Assembly (NCBI GenBank): GCA_930367215.1
Contig: OV884057.1
Coordinates: 251,250,830 to 251,314,829 of the forward strand
Direction of reading: 5' to 3'
DNA from: Pollenia angustigena
Lineage: Eukaryota > Arthropoda > Insecta > Diptera > Polleniidae
DNA length: 64,000 bases
Shown: positions 32,987-44,858 of the stretch, piece after piece
Layout of the letters: the number at the start of each line of letters is the position of its first letter
Numbering within the stretch: position 1 is the first letter of the stretch
The notes under the pieces: generated by a model
Databases searched by the model: none
Told to the model about the DNA's origin: nothing
Seen by the model: only the letters and a program-made list of their open reading frames with translations
Program-made: the position numbers and the translations under genes

Positions 32987-33898
32987 GACAAAATGACTGC
33001 CAAAATGATCCAAGAACTGCCCGAATGTGCGTTAAAAGTACTTATGTACATATACAACGGTATAAATCGAACAGGGCATTTCCCCACAACCTGGAAAAAA
33101 TCACAAATAATTATGATTCCGAAACCTGGCAAAGACTTACCACAAACGACATCATATAGACCAATTAGCTTGCTGTCAATATTATCAAAATTATTTGAAA
33201 AACTACTTCTAAGCCTTATTATTCCTTATGCCAACGAACATCGTATTATTCCTCAGCACCAGTTTGGATTCCGCAAAAGTCACAACACGATAGAACAAGT
33301 GCACCGAATTGTCACACTAATAAGACAAACTTTTAAGGCAAATCTTCAAAGTGTGGCACGAAGGGCTCATATCTAAAATCTCTTGCATTTTACCACCTAG
33401 TACACACTTACTTCTTAAAAATTACTTGTCAAATCGGTCATTTACAATCAAAGTAAAAGATACTATATCCAGATCCTGTTCTGTAAAAGCTGGTGTACCT
33501 CAAAGTATTCTTGGACCTTTCTTATATGTCTTGTATACTGCAGATATGCCAACTCACGTAAAAACCCAAACATTTACATTTGCCGATGATACTGCCATCA
33601 GAGTACCCATTCTTGCCCAGTAGAAGCATCAAAGCTATTGCAAAATCACATTAACGAACTTCAAATCTGGCTTGACAAATGGAAAATTAATGTTAATCCC
33701 GTTAAATGTGCCCACATTACATTTACCCTCAGAAAACATGACTGCACCCCAATTAAAATTAATAACGTACAAATTCCTCAACAGAATCATGTTAAATACC
33801 TAGGAATACACCTAGATCGGCGACTCACGTGGAGCAGACACATTGAGGCAAAAACAGCTCAAATCAAATTAAAGACCGTTCAACTAATGTGGCTTTAA
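32987..33898 (+). pseudogene. Jockey-like LINE reverse transcriptase fragment
   Basis: Three frames together read through the fingers and palm of a Jockey-clade reverse transcriptase. They contain TWKKSQIIMIPKPGKD, SYRPISLLSILSKLFEKLL and QFGFRKSHNTIEQVHRIV, then WHEGLISKI and KNYLSNRSFTIKV, GVPQ(S)ILGPFLY and FADDTAI (33576-33596), and HVKYLGIHLDRRLTW. Between codons around 33345 and 33356 a deletion removes the FLDIxxAFD motif with the first catalytic aspartate and shifts the frame. A second frameshift lies near 33623. The 5' and 3' ends, including the endonuclease, are absent. It is a dead fragment truncated at both ends. Confidence 0.85.
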
Positions 33899-34183
33899 GC
33901 TCTAGATCCACTCTACTGTTCGTTAACGACTTTGGGTTCTCTCTGTTGGCAACACCTCTCAAAATACATGTAAAAGTTGGGAGTCAGCTGATTGAATTTA
34001 TCTCTACGGCAAATAAAAGGAAAATTAATAATTGGCAAATGAGTGCTGGTTAGCTTTGCGACAGAATAGAAGCAAATGAGACATTGAGAAAACCAAATTT
34101 CTTTAATGTATAGTTTTTCAATGGTTGCAAAAAAAGATAATTGTGTAATGAGAAATTGGCCATTAGTGTGTTTTTATTGGAGT
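33899..34183. other. Interval between Jockey fragment and piggyBac
   Basis: No extension of the Jockey frame could be followed past 33898. The sequence is unassigned, with GC slightly above its surroundings at 33900-34060. Confidence 0.4.
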
Positions 34184-34403
34184 TTAACCCTTCTTTGGAT
34201 GATTTTTTCTTTTCTTGTGAAAAAAATTACAGAGATTTAATTTATGCTCTAGATTAAGGAAAAAATATTTAAACATTTTTAATTATAAATAAAAAGTATT
34301 AAATATGTAAAAAACAGTATGATGGAAATTTCCATCACCATGCAAATTTGCATGTCAAGCTGAGTACTAAATAAATGAAAATCAACATAGTTTTGTATCA
34401 TCT

Positions 34404-35140
34404 TTATTCCAGATGATAATTCAAAAAACAATTATTATTCTTATTAAGGCATAAATTAACTCCACATTTGCTACAAATTATTGTTGAGTAACCTTTGCAT
34501 TTGGGGTATTTGCATCTAAGTGATCCGCTTACTTTTGGCCAATGATCGAAACCATCCCTCCTAATATCTTTCGGGGGCGCAGGAGTTGCAGAACCTTTTC
34601 TCCTTTTTTGAAGTGGCTTATTTGGTAGGTGTTGTTTTAAAAAATTACCTATATTTGTAGAGCACGTCTGCTCATCTACAGAAAGTCTTTGATCCATTGG
34701 AACTGTGGAGAACCTCTCATTTATATACGTCATTATAGGATGGATTTTGTAAAGCCTGTCATGTTTTGGATGTCCTACAGGTTTATGATGTTCATTGTTG
34801 CTGAGGTGTAGTGATAGTTTTAAGAGGCTTATTAAGAGGCATTGTTGAATAAATTGGTTGATATCCATAATTTGGTGAGCATTATGATCTTGTGCTGGGA
34901 AATTTCTGCACACATACGTATAAAATTATACCAAAAATCCTGTTAATGTCGGCTTCAGTATAAGTTGAGGATGAATTGGGATTCTTTTGTATTTTATATA
35001 AATTTGTTTCTTCGACTATCATATTAATCATATCTTTTGTAAAAAAGTGTGTAAAGCACTGGTATGGGGTCTCCAGTTGTGAAACTTCGTTTGAAGAGCT
35101 TTCCAGGAAAGCATTTAAATCTTTGTTGTACACCATATTC
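34404..35140 (-). pseudogene. piggyBac transposase, internally deleted and frameshifted
   Basis: The upstream piece (35136-34882) has the N-terminal part of the DDE domain (YQCFTHFFTKDMINMIVEETN, DINRIFGIILYVCVQKFP). The downstream piece (34913-34404) continues in another frame with HLSNNEHHKP, HDRLYKIHPIMTYINERF and RLSVDEQ, which carries the first catalytic aspartate. It then jumps after HLPNKP to the C-terminal linker TPAPPKDIRRDGFDHWP and a cysteine/histidine zinc module (RCKYPKCKGYSTIICSKCGVNLC...CFLNYH). Roughly 250 residues with the other two catalytic aspartates are deleted at that junction. There is no activity, but the DNA-binding C terminus is intact. Confidence 0.85.
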
Positions 35141-35201
35141 CTTTTTTGACAAGATAATTGTCGTTTGTCAAAAGGGAAAGTTAACGAGCTGTGTGGAGTA
35201 A

Positions 35202-35598
35202 AGGCAGAATTAGTCTTTACTTTCTGTTCTGTTACGAATCAGGTGATTTGTTTTTGTTATTGAAAAAGCTATGAAATTGATTAGTTTTTCTGTTCTGTTG
35301 CGGTTCAGTTTTTTAAAATCAAAAACTTGTTAAGTAATTGTAAGTGACAGCAAAATAAATAATAAAAAATACATATTTATATTGAAATAGACTGTTTTTT
35401 GATTTGAAGAATTAAATTAAATTTAATTTCTTCAAATTTATGTACATTAAAGTTATTGAAATAAACAATGGACGGTGCCAAACCAATAAATTTGCCATAA
35501 ATGGCTGGTAAGTTGTTACAGAAAAAGTAACTATTACAATTTCCTAACAGAGCGGCACGGAACAGAACGTAAACAGAAAGTAAAGACTAACTGAGCCT
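35202..35598. mobile_element. MITE nested inside the piggyBac element
   Basis: AATTAGTCTTTACTTTCTGT at 35209 and its inverse (ACAGAAAGTAAAGACTAACT at 35574) form terminal inverted repeats, each preceded on the outside by AAGGC and TA. TA is a plausible target duplication. CTGTTCTGTT and AACAGAACG are shared subterminally. Non-coding. It separates the piggyBac N terminus from the rest of its coding region. Confidence 0.7.
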
Positions 35599-35929
35599 TA
35601 ACTGATTGCAACACTCAAAATATTATGTAGTTAAATTCAAACGAAAATTCATTTTTAACAACTTAAGAAACGGATCATTTACATTTCATTTAAAACAAAT
35701 GATTTTTACATTCATTTTTAAATTTTTTGAATGATTTTTACTATTAAAAAATAAATTTTAAACGACAAAAATCAAACTACATAACAAAATAAATATGATA
35801 AAACATTATTTTTTGGTAGATGGTTTTTTGAACAACAAAAATAAATGTTAAAAAATAAAATTATTCGAAAAATAACTATATTTTTATTCAATTTTAACAG
35901 AACAGAAAACGAATTTAATAACCCACAAT

Positions 35930-36164
35930 CAGTTACTGTAATAATTTTATAAGTGAAGGGTTCCTGATTACCTATAACGTCCTCTTCTAAGAAAGGAGAA
36001 ACAGATTCGCCAATTATATCTATTTCATCATTTTTCTCTTGCAGCAACTGCACAATTTCATCAGCATCGTTCTCGTCGTCAGAATTTCCGGCATCATGGT
36101 CATCTTCTGATAGCCAACCATCCTCCAATTGAGCCAAGTACGCTTCAATATCTTTTTCATCCAT
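35930..36164 (-). pseudogene. piggyBac transposase N-terminal acidic region
   Basis: Starting at an ATG at 36162-36164, the minus frame gives an acidic leader (IEAYLAQLEDGWLSEDDHD, DDENDADEIVQLL) ending near NQEPF at about 35950. Such aspartate/glutamate-rich leaders precede the DDE domain in piggyBac-like transposases. Beyond that the frame runs into hydrophobic AT-rich translation without homology. The frame does not join the domain piece at 35136, because about 390 bp of unassigned DNA and a MITE intervene. Confidence 0.6.
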
Positions 36165-36386
36165 TTTTGTCTAAAAAAAACGAACATTAAGCAGGTTTAC
36201 TATAAATACATTTTCACCGTACATTACAAGTGAAGCTATTGCATAATGATGTAAATTTCTGTCACATAGTTTTTCATGATTTCTTTGGGTATTTCGAAAT
36301 CAATTGCACAGAATATTACTAAAATAACAAAAACAAACCTTTTTTCCACTCAGTTAAACTTTTTTGTCAACAAAAATTCCAAATCA

Positions 36387-37114
36387 GTGCCCATGTTCTG
36401 TAACTCTCGCGTCCAGAAAGTTTTCGATTGAAATGTGTGAAATGAAACAAAAATGCCATAAATTGAAACAAACAGCTGTTTTTCTCACTTAACTATGTCT
36501 GTAACTTGTTTTGGCGAGTTCAAACTGTCACGTAAGGAAATTACTCGCCAATTTACAGAAAAATTGTGTCTGTAACATTTTGGTGAGAAAAGTTCCCGCT
36601 TTGAACTGTCAAATAAACTCACGAATAAAAATTGGGCGAGAAAAAATTTTAACACTAAAAAACAATTAAAAATGCAAAATGCAAAGAATAATAATAATAA
36701 TATTTTATTCTTGGCACATTTTTCATTGTTTTATTATTTTGCTTTTAACATTTTTATAAAATATACGAATGTCTTCAAAGCTCGTTTGCAAACAACAAAC
36801 ATTAAAGTCGCTCTTAACACAATTTTGCATAGCCGACGGTTGTGTTTTCGCCGCCGTCGTTGAAAAATTTTCAATTTAAGTAAATTTTGGTCGCCGTCAA
36901 CGATATGTGTTACTGGCGTTCTGAACGTCTGCAATGTCACATCGGCTTCGAGTGCAATATTATGACATTTATAACGTTATGACGTAATCTCTTTTGATTG
37001 TTTTCGACATGAGTTACAGACACACATTTTTCTCACTTTTCGAAAAACGATGGAATATTTTGTTTCACATCTTTTCGATGCAAGAAGTTCTCACTAAATT
37101 TACAGAACATAGGT
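36387..37114. mobile_element. Inverted-repeat element (about 0.73 kb)
   Basis: GTGCCCATGTTCTGTAA at the left and the complement of TGTACCTATGTTCTGTAA at the right form terminal inverted repeats. The motif TCTGTAAC recurs at 36498 and 36570 and, inverted, at 37013. It sits where the missing 5' end of the piggyBac would be expected. There is no transposase frame. A GC-rich hairpin-like stretch (CGCCGCCGTCG) lies at 36849. Confidence 0.55.
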
Positions 37115-38326
37115 ACAGCTTTCGAAAAATTGCAAGAATTTTGCTTGTTTTTTTAACTTAGCAAACAGCATTACAAGTTTTTAAGCAAATACATCATGCG
37201 TAGTTTTCTGACATTTTTCAACTTCTTCAAAATTTTAATTACAAAACAATTTAAAACTACGGAGGTTAATAACAATTTATAGAGCCGAAAATTTAAATAA
37301 ACGTTGCAGTCGACTTTATAGAGCCATTGAAGGGTATTTAAATAGTTCAATAACTCCACAAACTTTTTAATAATTTCCAATCACACAAAACTAACAAGAT
37401 TAAATTTTTACTACCCAATATATAATATATAAACAATATGTCCTTTTTTAAAGTTTTATCATTTTAAAAAGTATCTTGTTACTTAAATGCTGTATTTTCT
37501 ATTTCTCGGACCTCGCCTTTAATAAAAGGAAAATCAATTATTTTCCTTTTCATAACTTAACTTTAAATAACATTTGCCTCTAGAATCAAATAACAGAACA
37601 GAGAAATAGAAAAAGTAGATCAAATTAAAAAAAAAAAAAAATATATATAAATCGATTTAATTAATGGCACAACTGCCAATTGCAGGCAATGAAACAACCA
37701 CTCCTTGACAAAACAAAGCAGTTTTATCAGAAATGGAAAACTGAAGATTGAGAGAAGTTTTACTCATGGCCAAAAAAGAAATGTTTGAAATACAATTTGA
37801 ATGACCATTAAAAAATCTTTAAACTTAAGAAAGCTAACAGAAATATAAATCTGTTTGAAAAAATTTTAAAAAGAAAAACATTGATTTGATCCTTTTCTTA
37901 TGAAATTGTTTTTTTGATTTTAAGGAAAAGGACAAAAAAGGATTCTTTTACAAAAAACAAGATATTATATACAATTTTAGCCCAGATTTAAATGTTTGAT
38001 TTGTGTTTATAAATGAATTGTAACACAAGCTGAACGAAAAGGGCTTGAGTTTGATTTTTGTGATAAAGTATTTAAAAATACATAAAAGTAGTCAATAAAA
38101 TCCATTGATACTACTTAAATTTTTCTTTTTTTCATTTTGTTATCTAAAACATACGTTTTTCTTTTATTCTTTAAAAAATTTAGTTAGATGATTCGATTTT
38201 ATTGATTGTAGAAGCCAACCACTTAGATTAAAAAAAAAAAACAGGAGTACTTAACAAAATCTTGCTAGTTAAATATTGTTTGGCTAAACAATCATGCCTG
38301 TATTCATAACATTTTTTAAAATTTTT
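37115..38326. other. AT-rich interval, no gene seen
   Basis: Long A/T runs and only short, biased open frames. Confidence 0.5.
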
Positions 38327-41300
38327 AATAATAATTAGTATTGTGGTTATTTTGTTGAACTATTTATGGTTTTTAATCCAAATTTTTAATATTTTTAATT
38401 AGGCTTAAGTTCATCAAATTTAATTTTCATTAAATTATTTTTATGAAGAAAGGAATTTTACAACATGAAAATTAATAAAAATTTACTGATAATTTTTCAT
38501 TCTTGACTCAATCTGGGCTCGAACCCAGGCGTTTTTACTGACAGGTTACCCTGACATGTTTCGATTGCAACCACTCAATCTCCTCAGAGGGCTTGCCGTT
38601 TAACACTCGCAGCCATCGGCGACTGCTGACGTCATTAGTCAAACATCAATCCTTAAACCAAATTGTATTTAATCTTTGGTAGATCGAAATTTGCTTTGAA
38701 TGATTATCTATTTTAATTTATTTTACATGTTCTTCCTTTACTTCTGTTTATTCGTACTTTTGTCAAGAATTCTTCTTGAAGTTCAAAGTACATATTTTGT
38801 TTTTTTGTGTTTTCATTTTTTTTGTCTTTCTTTTTCTTACTGACCTTTTCAGCACAACTTGAAGGACAAATGCAAACATAGAGCTCGTGCCTTAGCTTTA
38901 ACAATAATTAGTATTGTGGTTATTTTGTTGAACTATTTATGGTTTTTAATCCAGATTTTTGATATTTTTAATTAGGCTTAAGTTCATCAAATTTAATTTT
39001 CATTAAATTATTTTTATGAAGAAAGGAATTTTACAACATGAAAATTAATTAAAATTTACAGATAATCTTCCATTCTTGACTCAATCTGGGCTCGAATCTA
39101 GGCGTTTTTACGGACAGGTTACCCTGACATGTTTCGATTGCAACCACTCAATCTCCTCAGAGGGCTTGCCGTTTAACACTCGCAGCCATCGACGACTGCT
39201 GACGTCATTAGTCAAACATCAATCCTTAAACCAAATTGTATTTAATCTTTGGTAGATCGAAATTTGCTTTGAATGAATATCTATTTTAATTTATTTTACA
39301 TGTTCTTCATTTACTTCTGTTTATTCGTACTTTTGTCAAGAATTCTTCTTGAAGTTCAAAGTACATATTTTGTTTTTGTTTTTTAATTTTTTTTGTCTTT
39401 CTTTTTCTTGCTGACCTTTTCAGCACAACTTGAAGGACAAATGCAAACATAGAGCTCGTGCCTTAGCTTTAACAATAATTAGTATTGTGGTTATTTTGTT
39501 GAACTATTTATGGTTTTTAATCCAAATTTTTGATATTTTTAATTAGGCTTAAGTTCATCAAATTTAATTTTCATTAAATTATTTTTATGAAGAAAGGAAT
39601 TTTACAACATGAAAATTAATTAAAATTTACAGATAATCTTCCATTCTTGACTCAATCTGGGCTCGAATCTAGGCGTTTTTACGGACAGGTTACCCTGACA
39701 TGTTTCGATTGCAACCACTCAATCTCCTCAGAGGGCTTGCCGTTTAACACTCGCAGCCATCGACGACTGCTGACGTCATTAGTCAAACATCAATCCTTAA
39801 ACCAAATTGTATTTAATCTTTGGTAGATCGAAATTTGCTTTGAATGAATATCTATTTTAATTTATTTTACATGTTCTTCATTTACTTCTGTTTATTCGTA
39901 CTTTTGTCAAGAATTCTTCTTGAAGTTCAAAGTACATATTTTGTTTTTGTTTTTTAATTTTTTTTGTCTTTCTTTTTCTTGCTGACCTTTTCAGCACAAC
40001 TTGAAGGACAAATGCAAACATAGAGCTCGTGCCTTAGCTTTAACAATAATTAGTATTGTGGTTATTTTGTTGAACTATTTATGGTTTTTAATCCAAATTT
40101 TTAATATTTTTAATTAGGCTTAAGTTCATCAAATTTAATTTTCATTAAATTATTTTTATGAAGAAAGGAATTTTACAACATGAAAATTAATTAAAATTTA
40201 CAGATAATCTTCCATTCTTGACTCAATCTGGGCTCGAATCTAGGCGTTTTTACGGACAGGTTACCCTGACATGTTTCGATTGCAACCAATCAATCTCCTC
40301 AGAGGGCTTGCCGTTTAACACTCGCAGCCATCGACGACTGCTGACGTCATTAGTCAAACATCAATCCTTAAACCAAATTGTATTTAATCTTTGGTAGATC
40401 GAAATTTGCTTTGAATGAATATCTATTTTAATTTATTTTACATGTTCTTCATTTACTTCTGTTTATTCGTACTTTTGTCAAGAATTCTTCTTGAAGTTCA
40501 AAGTACATATTTTGTTTTTGTTTTTTCATTTTTTTTGTCTTTCTTTTTCTTGCTGAACCTTTTCAGCACAACTTGAAGGACAAATGCAAACATAGAGCTC
40601 GTGCCTTAGCTTTAACAATAATTAGTATTGTGGTTATTTTGTTGAACTATTTATGGTTTTTAATCCAAATTTTTAATTAGGCTTAAGTTCATCAAATTTA
40701 ATTTTCATTAAATTATTTTTATGAAGAAAGGAATTTTACAACATGAAAATTAATTAAAATTTTTATTGATAATCTTTCATTCTTGTCCGTGGCCGGGGCT
40801 CAAACCCCGGCCGGCAGGTTACCATGACATGTTTCGATCGCAACCACTCGATCTCCTCAGATGGATTTGCGTCTTACACTCGCAGCCATCGACGACTGCT
40901 GGCGTCAATAGTCAAACATCAATCCTTAAACCAAATTGTATTTTAACCTTTGGTAGATCGAAATTTACTTTCCTGAATGATTACCCATTTTAATTGATTT
41001 TACATACATGTTTTCTGCTTACTTCTGTTTTCCCGTACTTTTGTCAAGAATTATTCTTGTTTCTTCCATTATTGTCCTTCCCTTTCCTGTTGACCTGTTT
41101 TTGCACAACTTGAAGGACAAATGTAGACATAGAGCCCGTGCCCTAGCTTTAACAATAATTAGTATTGTGGTTGTTTTGTTGAACAATTTATGGTTTTTAA
41201 TCCAAATTTTTAATAATTTTAATTAGGCTTAAGTTCATCAAATTTAGGCCCTAAATTTGTAAAACGCAAAAGCAACGCTAAAAATTATATTGAAAGCAAA

Positions 41301-41550
41301 AACAAAATCGAAAATATTTCATAATTTTGTTGTGGTTTTCTATAGAAATGAATATTGAATTTTTAAATTTTAAACGCTGCATATCTTGTGGCGTTGATAA
41401 TTTTTAAACGCAATATGTATTTCTGTAGAAAGCAACAACAAAATTTTGAAAAATTTTTGACATTGTTTATGCTTTCCATGTTATTTTTGGGATTGCGTTG
41501 CGTTTTATAAATTCTGGGCCATAATTTTCATTAAATTATTTTTATGGAGT
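38327..41550. repeat. 571-bp tandem repeat, five-plus copies
   Basis: The anchor ATAATTAGTATTGTGGTT recurs at 38331, 38904, 39475, 40046, 40618 and 41155, giving periods of 573, 571, 571, 572 and 537 bp. Units 2-4 are almost identical, while units 1 and 5 are diverged. Each unit carries TCATTCTTGACTCAATCTGG followed by GGGCTCGAA. On the minus strand this is a Pol III B-box-like GATTCGAGCCC or GGTTCGAGCCC, with GATTGAGTGGTTG upstream resembling an A box. The array could be an amplified SINE-containing segment. No protein frame spans units. Confidence 0.9.
41247..41520. mobile_element. PIF/Harbinger-like MITE inside the last 571-bp unit
   Basis: GGCCCTAAATTTGTAAAACG at the left and the complement of GGCCCAGAATTTATAAAACG at the right are terminal inverted repeats. 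The insertion splits the unit phrase CATCAAATTTA/ATTTTCATTAAATT, which is continuous in the other units, so its limits are exact. TTA on the left and ATA on the right are compatible with a 3-bp duplication with one change. Confidence 0.75.
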
Positions 41551-42357
41551 TAAAGATGCAGAATTGTTCGCTTTGTTTTTCTTTATATTGTGTATTAAAT
41601 TCATCTTTATATCTTTTATACTTTCCCAGGTTGAAGAGAATGTGTCTTCTTTTTTTCTAAGGAGTTAGAGCAAATCAAAGACTTTAAATGCGTTTATCTC
41701 GAAATTGATTTTTTTGAGTTATGCTGGTCTTGCAGCAAATGAGCGATATGTCCATGAAAAGCCTCTGTCTATAATCACTTAAAGATGATGATGATATAAT
41801 CTCATCTGCATCTAGATAAGCCACTCTTGTATGTGCCATAACATCATAACATTATTTTGTTTTGGCAGGTCTCTGATTGCTCATGGTCCCCAAAAAGCGA
41901 ACACACCTGAAAATCTGTCTGAAAATGCTGTGGCTTAGGGAATCATATGGTCGACTTTAACGACTATATTTTTTACCTGTTCTTCTTTTTTTTGCAGAAA
42001 ATTTGCGTCAGTCAAAAAACATTTAAAAATATGTCCACCTACAATTTGATATTTTTAAATATGCCCTGAAATATTTTAAAAACATATTTGTATTAACAAA
42101 AATGTTATACAACATTTTGATTTGTGTTTTATGATATAAATCAATGTAAAAAGCCTACAATACCTCCCATTTTAAACCCTCCCCCACAAACCACCAACAG
42201 CGTTTACACACTGCCAACAATGGTTTAACCATCCGACAAGTTGACAAATGCACACGCGCACACACAAAAATCTACTCCAGGCATCCAGTCTGCCAGGAAA
42301 AAGACGCAAAAAATATTGAAAATTTCATTTATTTGGAAGAAATAAAAATTGAAGCTT
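41551..42357. other. AT-rich interval, no gene recognised
   Basis: Some segments (41820-41960) have near-balanced composition but no frame was recognised. Confidence 0.35.
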
Positions 42358-42528
42358 ATGGCTGAGAGAGTGACTGTGTATTTAAAATCCTGCGTCAGAT
42401 TAGGAAAAACATCGACAAGGACATTTGGTGTATGTAATAGAAAATTATTTTTAAGATCTGCAAAACGTATTGAAAAACCACCAGAAGTCGAAGCCAAAGC
42501 CACAGAAACACGCCCACAGAAAATAATA
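42358..42528 (+). CDS. Candidate 5' coding exon, unrecognised protein
   Basis: ATG at 42358 opens 57 codons up to a strong donor ATA|GTAAGT at 42529. The product starts MAERVTVYLKSCVRLGKTST. It is rich in arginine, lysine, serine and threonine with few acids in the first 40 residues, as in mitochondrial presequences, and then becomes proline/glutamate-rich. I do not recognise it and no second exon could be located. Local GC is higher than in the flanks. The minus strand is also open here, which weakens the case. Confidence 0.25.
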
Positions 42529-44858
42529 GTAAGTAGTAGTATAAGGAAATATATTAAACAAAATAAGCAAATGTCAAACTACTTGTCAATTAAATCTTTT
42601 GAACATGGACATTTCACCTTACAGAGAAGAAATATTTTCATTTAAATTACAATAAATTTTCATTACACTAATTTTTTTTGCATTGTATTTTCAAATAATT
42701 TATACAACATCACTGTTTGTTAAAAGTTAATGTTTTCAAAAATTATTAATGGTTATTGGAGAAGTTTGAATTTTGTTTCCAATTATGCAAATTTCAAATT
42801 GTAGTTTAATTAAGTGTAACTGACTGGCAGAAAACTTTTGAGTTTTTTTTCCCCCAAGCAAAGAAAAATTTCGTAAAGAATCTATTCTCTCTTTGTGAAA
42901 GTGAAGGTTTAATTTTTGCAATTTATCATAGAGTTTTTAGAGCCGTTCAAGGATCTATATGAAAAACGAAAAAAAAAAAAAAATAAAACAATGTTAAGTT
43001 TCCACAAGTCACTAGACATTTAAAGTGAAATTTATTTTCTTTAGTTGGTTAATGAACGAATCCCTGAACAAAACATTTTATTATTTCTCTACACAGCAGT
43101 TTTACAAAACAACTCAAAATACAACAAAGGGACATATTCATATTTTAAGTGCTTTTTTTTTAAACCAAATATACGGTAACACTGGTCACTGTAAGAAATA
43201 CAGACTTCTTTACTGAAGATTTTCTTATAAAAAAACGTATTTTAATTTCTTCGTAATAAATAAAAAAATAATTAATAAAGTAATTGAATTTATCAAGCTA
43301 GTAATCAAATTATTTGTAAGATTCAATTAAAATTTTTATTGAATGATTTAAAATGTATAATTGAACGTTAATTAATTTTATTTTGTATGGCTTGAAGTTA
43401 CACCATTTAATTTCGTGATGATTGGTCCATATTTTACCATAGGTCCCGTACAAAGTCCACTCAGGGAAAACACTGAATTATGTCTCATACTGTGACAAAT
43501 ACTAATGTTGCAATGAAATTTGGTTACTTCAATATTGTGTTGTGGATATTAAAAGTATTTTACATCCTTATCAATTAACCCTTTATAAAAATCAGTTGCT
43601 TTCATCAAACAACTTTTTTCCGGAACAATACATCACATACCTTTGAATGGGTAAAATAGTTTGGTAGATTCTACTGCAACATCACGGAGGCTGACCATTT
43701 AATTCGATTTTTGTAATTATTATTAACTCGTGCGATGTTGATCTCTAGTGAAAGTAAATTGGCAACGTTCCCCACTAACTTCCATAAATGCCATTGTTGG
43801 AGGTAGTGAGTAGGCGGTTTTAAAGGGCGTAGTGGGGCTGAATTCCATACAAGCCCGCTTATTTAGTTCATATAAATAAAGTTTTTATTTATGATGAAAC
43901 GTTTTTACGCCAAATCGTTCTTTAGCTAAAATTTTATTTTTTCTTTCTATTGAATTTAGTTGAATGTTTGGCAGGTTGAGCATGAGGAGAGATTAGTACC
44001 TCAACAGGATAGCAGCGATTTTAGAAAATTCTTTTGTTATTCAAATATAAGTTAAGACAATGGAGGAAAAAAGCTTTGTAAATAAAAATGGATGAATGAG
44101 TAGGGAGGACAGATACACAGGCAGAAGGATAGTTTTTAAGTGTGTAAAGGAAAGAAGTAAAGTTTATTACAAAACTGAGAAATGGCGATGTTAAGTGAAG
44201 ATAAAATTCGGTTTAAGTTTTTGTAAATAGTTTAGTTATTGCACAAGAATTGTAAAGATTTGAAGCAGACAATATTTAAAAAAAAACTGCCTGCCACTTC
44301 TCTTTCTTTGATGTAAAAGTGTTTCTAAGGTGATTTAAGTAGAACGTGAGAAGAAAGGATTTTTCTTAAATCTTTATTTATGTCTGGCCGCCATTCATAT
44401 TGAATTTAAGTTTTCTTTGATTTTTCTTTGAAGCAAGTAAGTCGAGCAGATTCTTTGATTTTTTGTTGAATATTATGAGAGATGAAAGCAAGACCATTGA
44501 GTTTTATAGCTTTAATATAGAAAAGTTTATTTTACTATACTAGGCAACAGCTTTGTGCACAACACGTGACTGAAATTAAGAAAAATTACCCAGAAAAAAC
44601 TGAAGTCAAGTTTAATTTAAAAAAAAAATATTTATTGTTCTAGCTTAGAGGGCAACACTTTTTTATTAAAGTAACGTTGGTGCAGAAACATTTTAAAACT
44701 TAAAATAATAAAATTAACCAGAAAACTTGTGCGGGAATTCCGGTGATTTTTTTATTCTGAAAATTCAGTAAAGATTATTTATGAAATAAATTATAAGAAA
44801 ATATTTGCTGTTAAATCGGAAATTTTACATTTAAACCAACGAAGAAGTGCCAAATTTA
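42529..44858. other. AT-rich interval with decayed repeat fragments
   Basis: 43400-43520 has the phrase TTGGTCCATATTTTACCATA...CCCGTACAAAG, reminiscent of common dipteran dispersed repeats. 43780-43880 is a GC-richer piece (GTAGGCGG, GGGCGTAGTGGGG). No gene was seen. Confidence 0.35.

Larger units (their letters stand above)
34184..36180 (-). mobile_element. Deleted piggyBac-like transposon
   Basis: TTAA (34184-34187) followed by CCCTTCTTTGG is a typical piggyBac 3' terminus. Two perfect 16-bp palindromes (GATGGAAATTTCCATC at 34321-34336; CATGCAAATTTGCATG at 34339-34354) lie subterminally. The transposase is on the minus strand in three pieces. The opposite terminus was not found, either because it was lost or because it is displaced by the inverted-repeat element at 36.4 kb. 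Confidence 0.8.
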
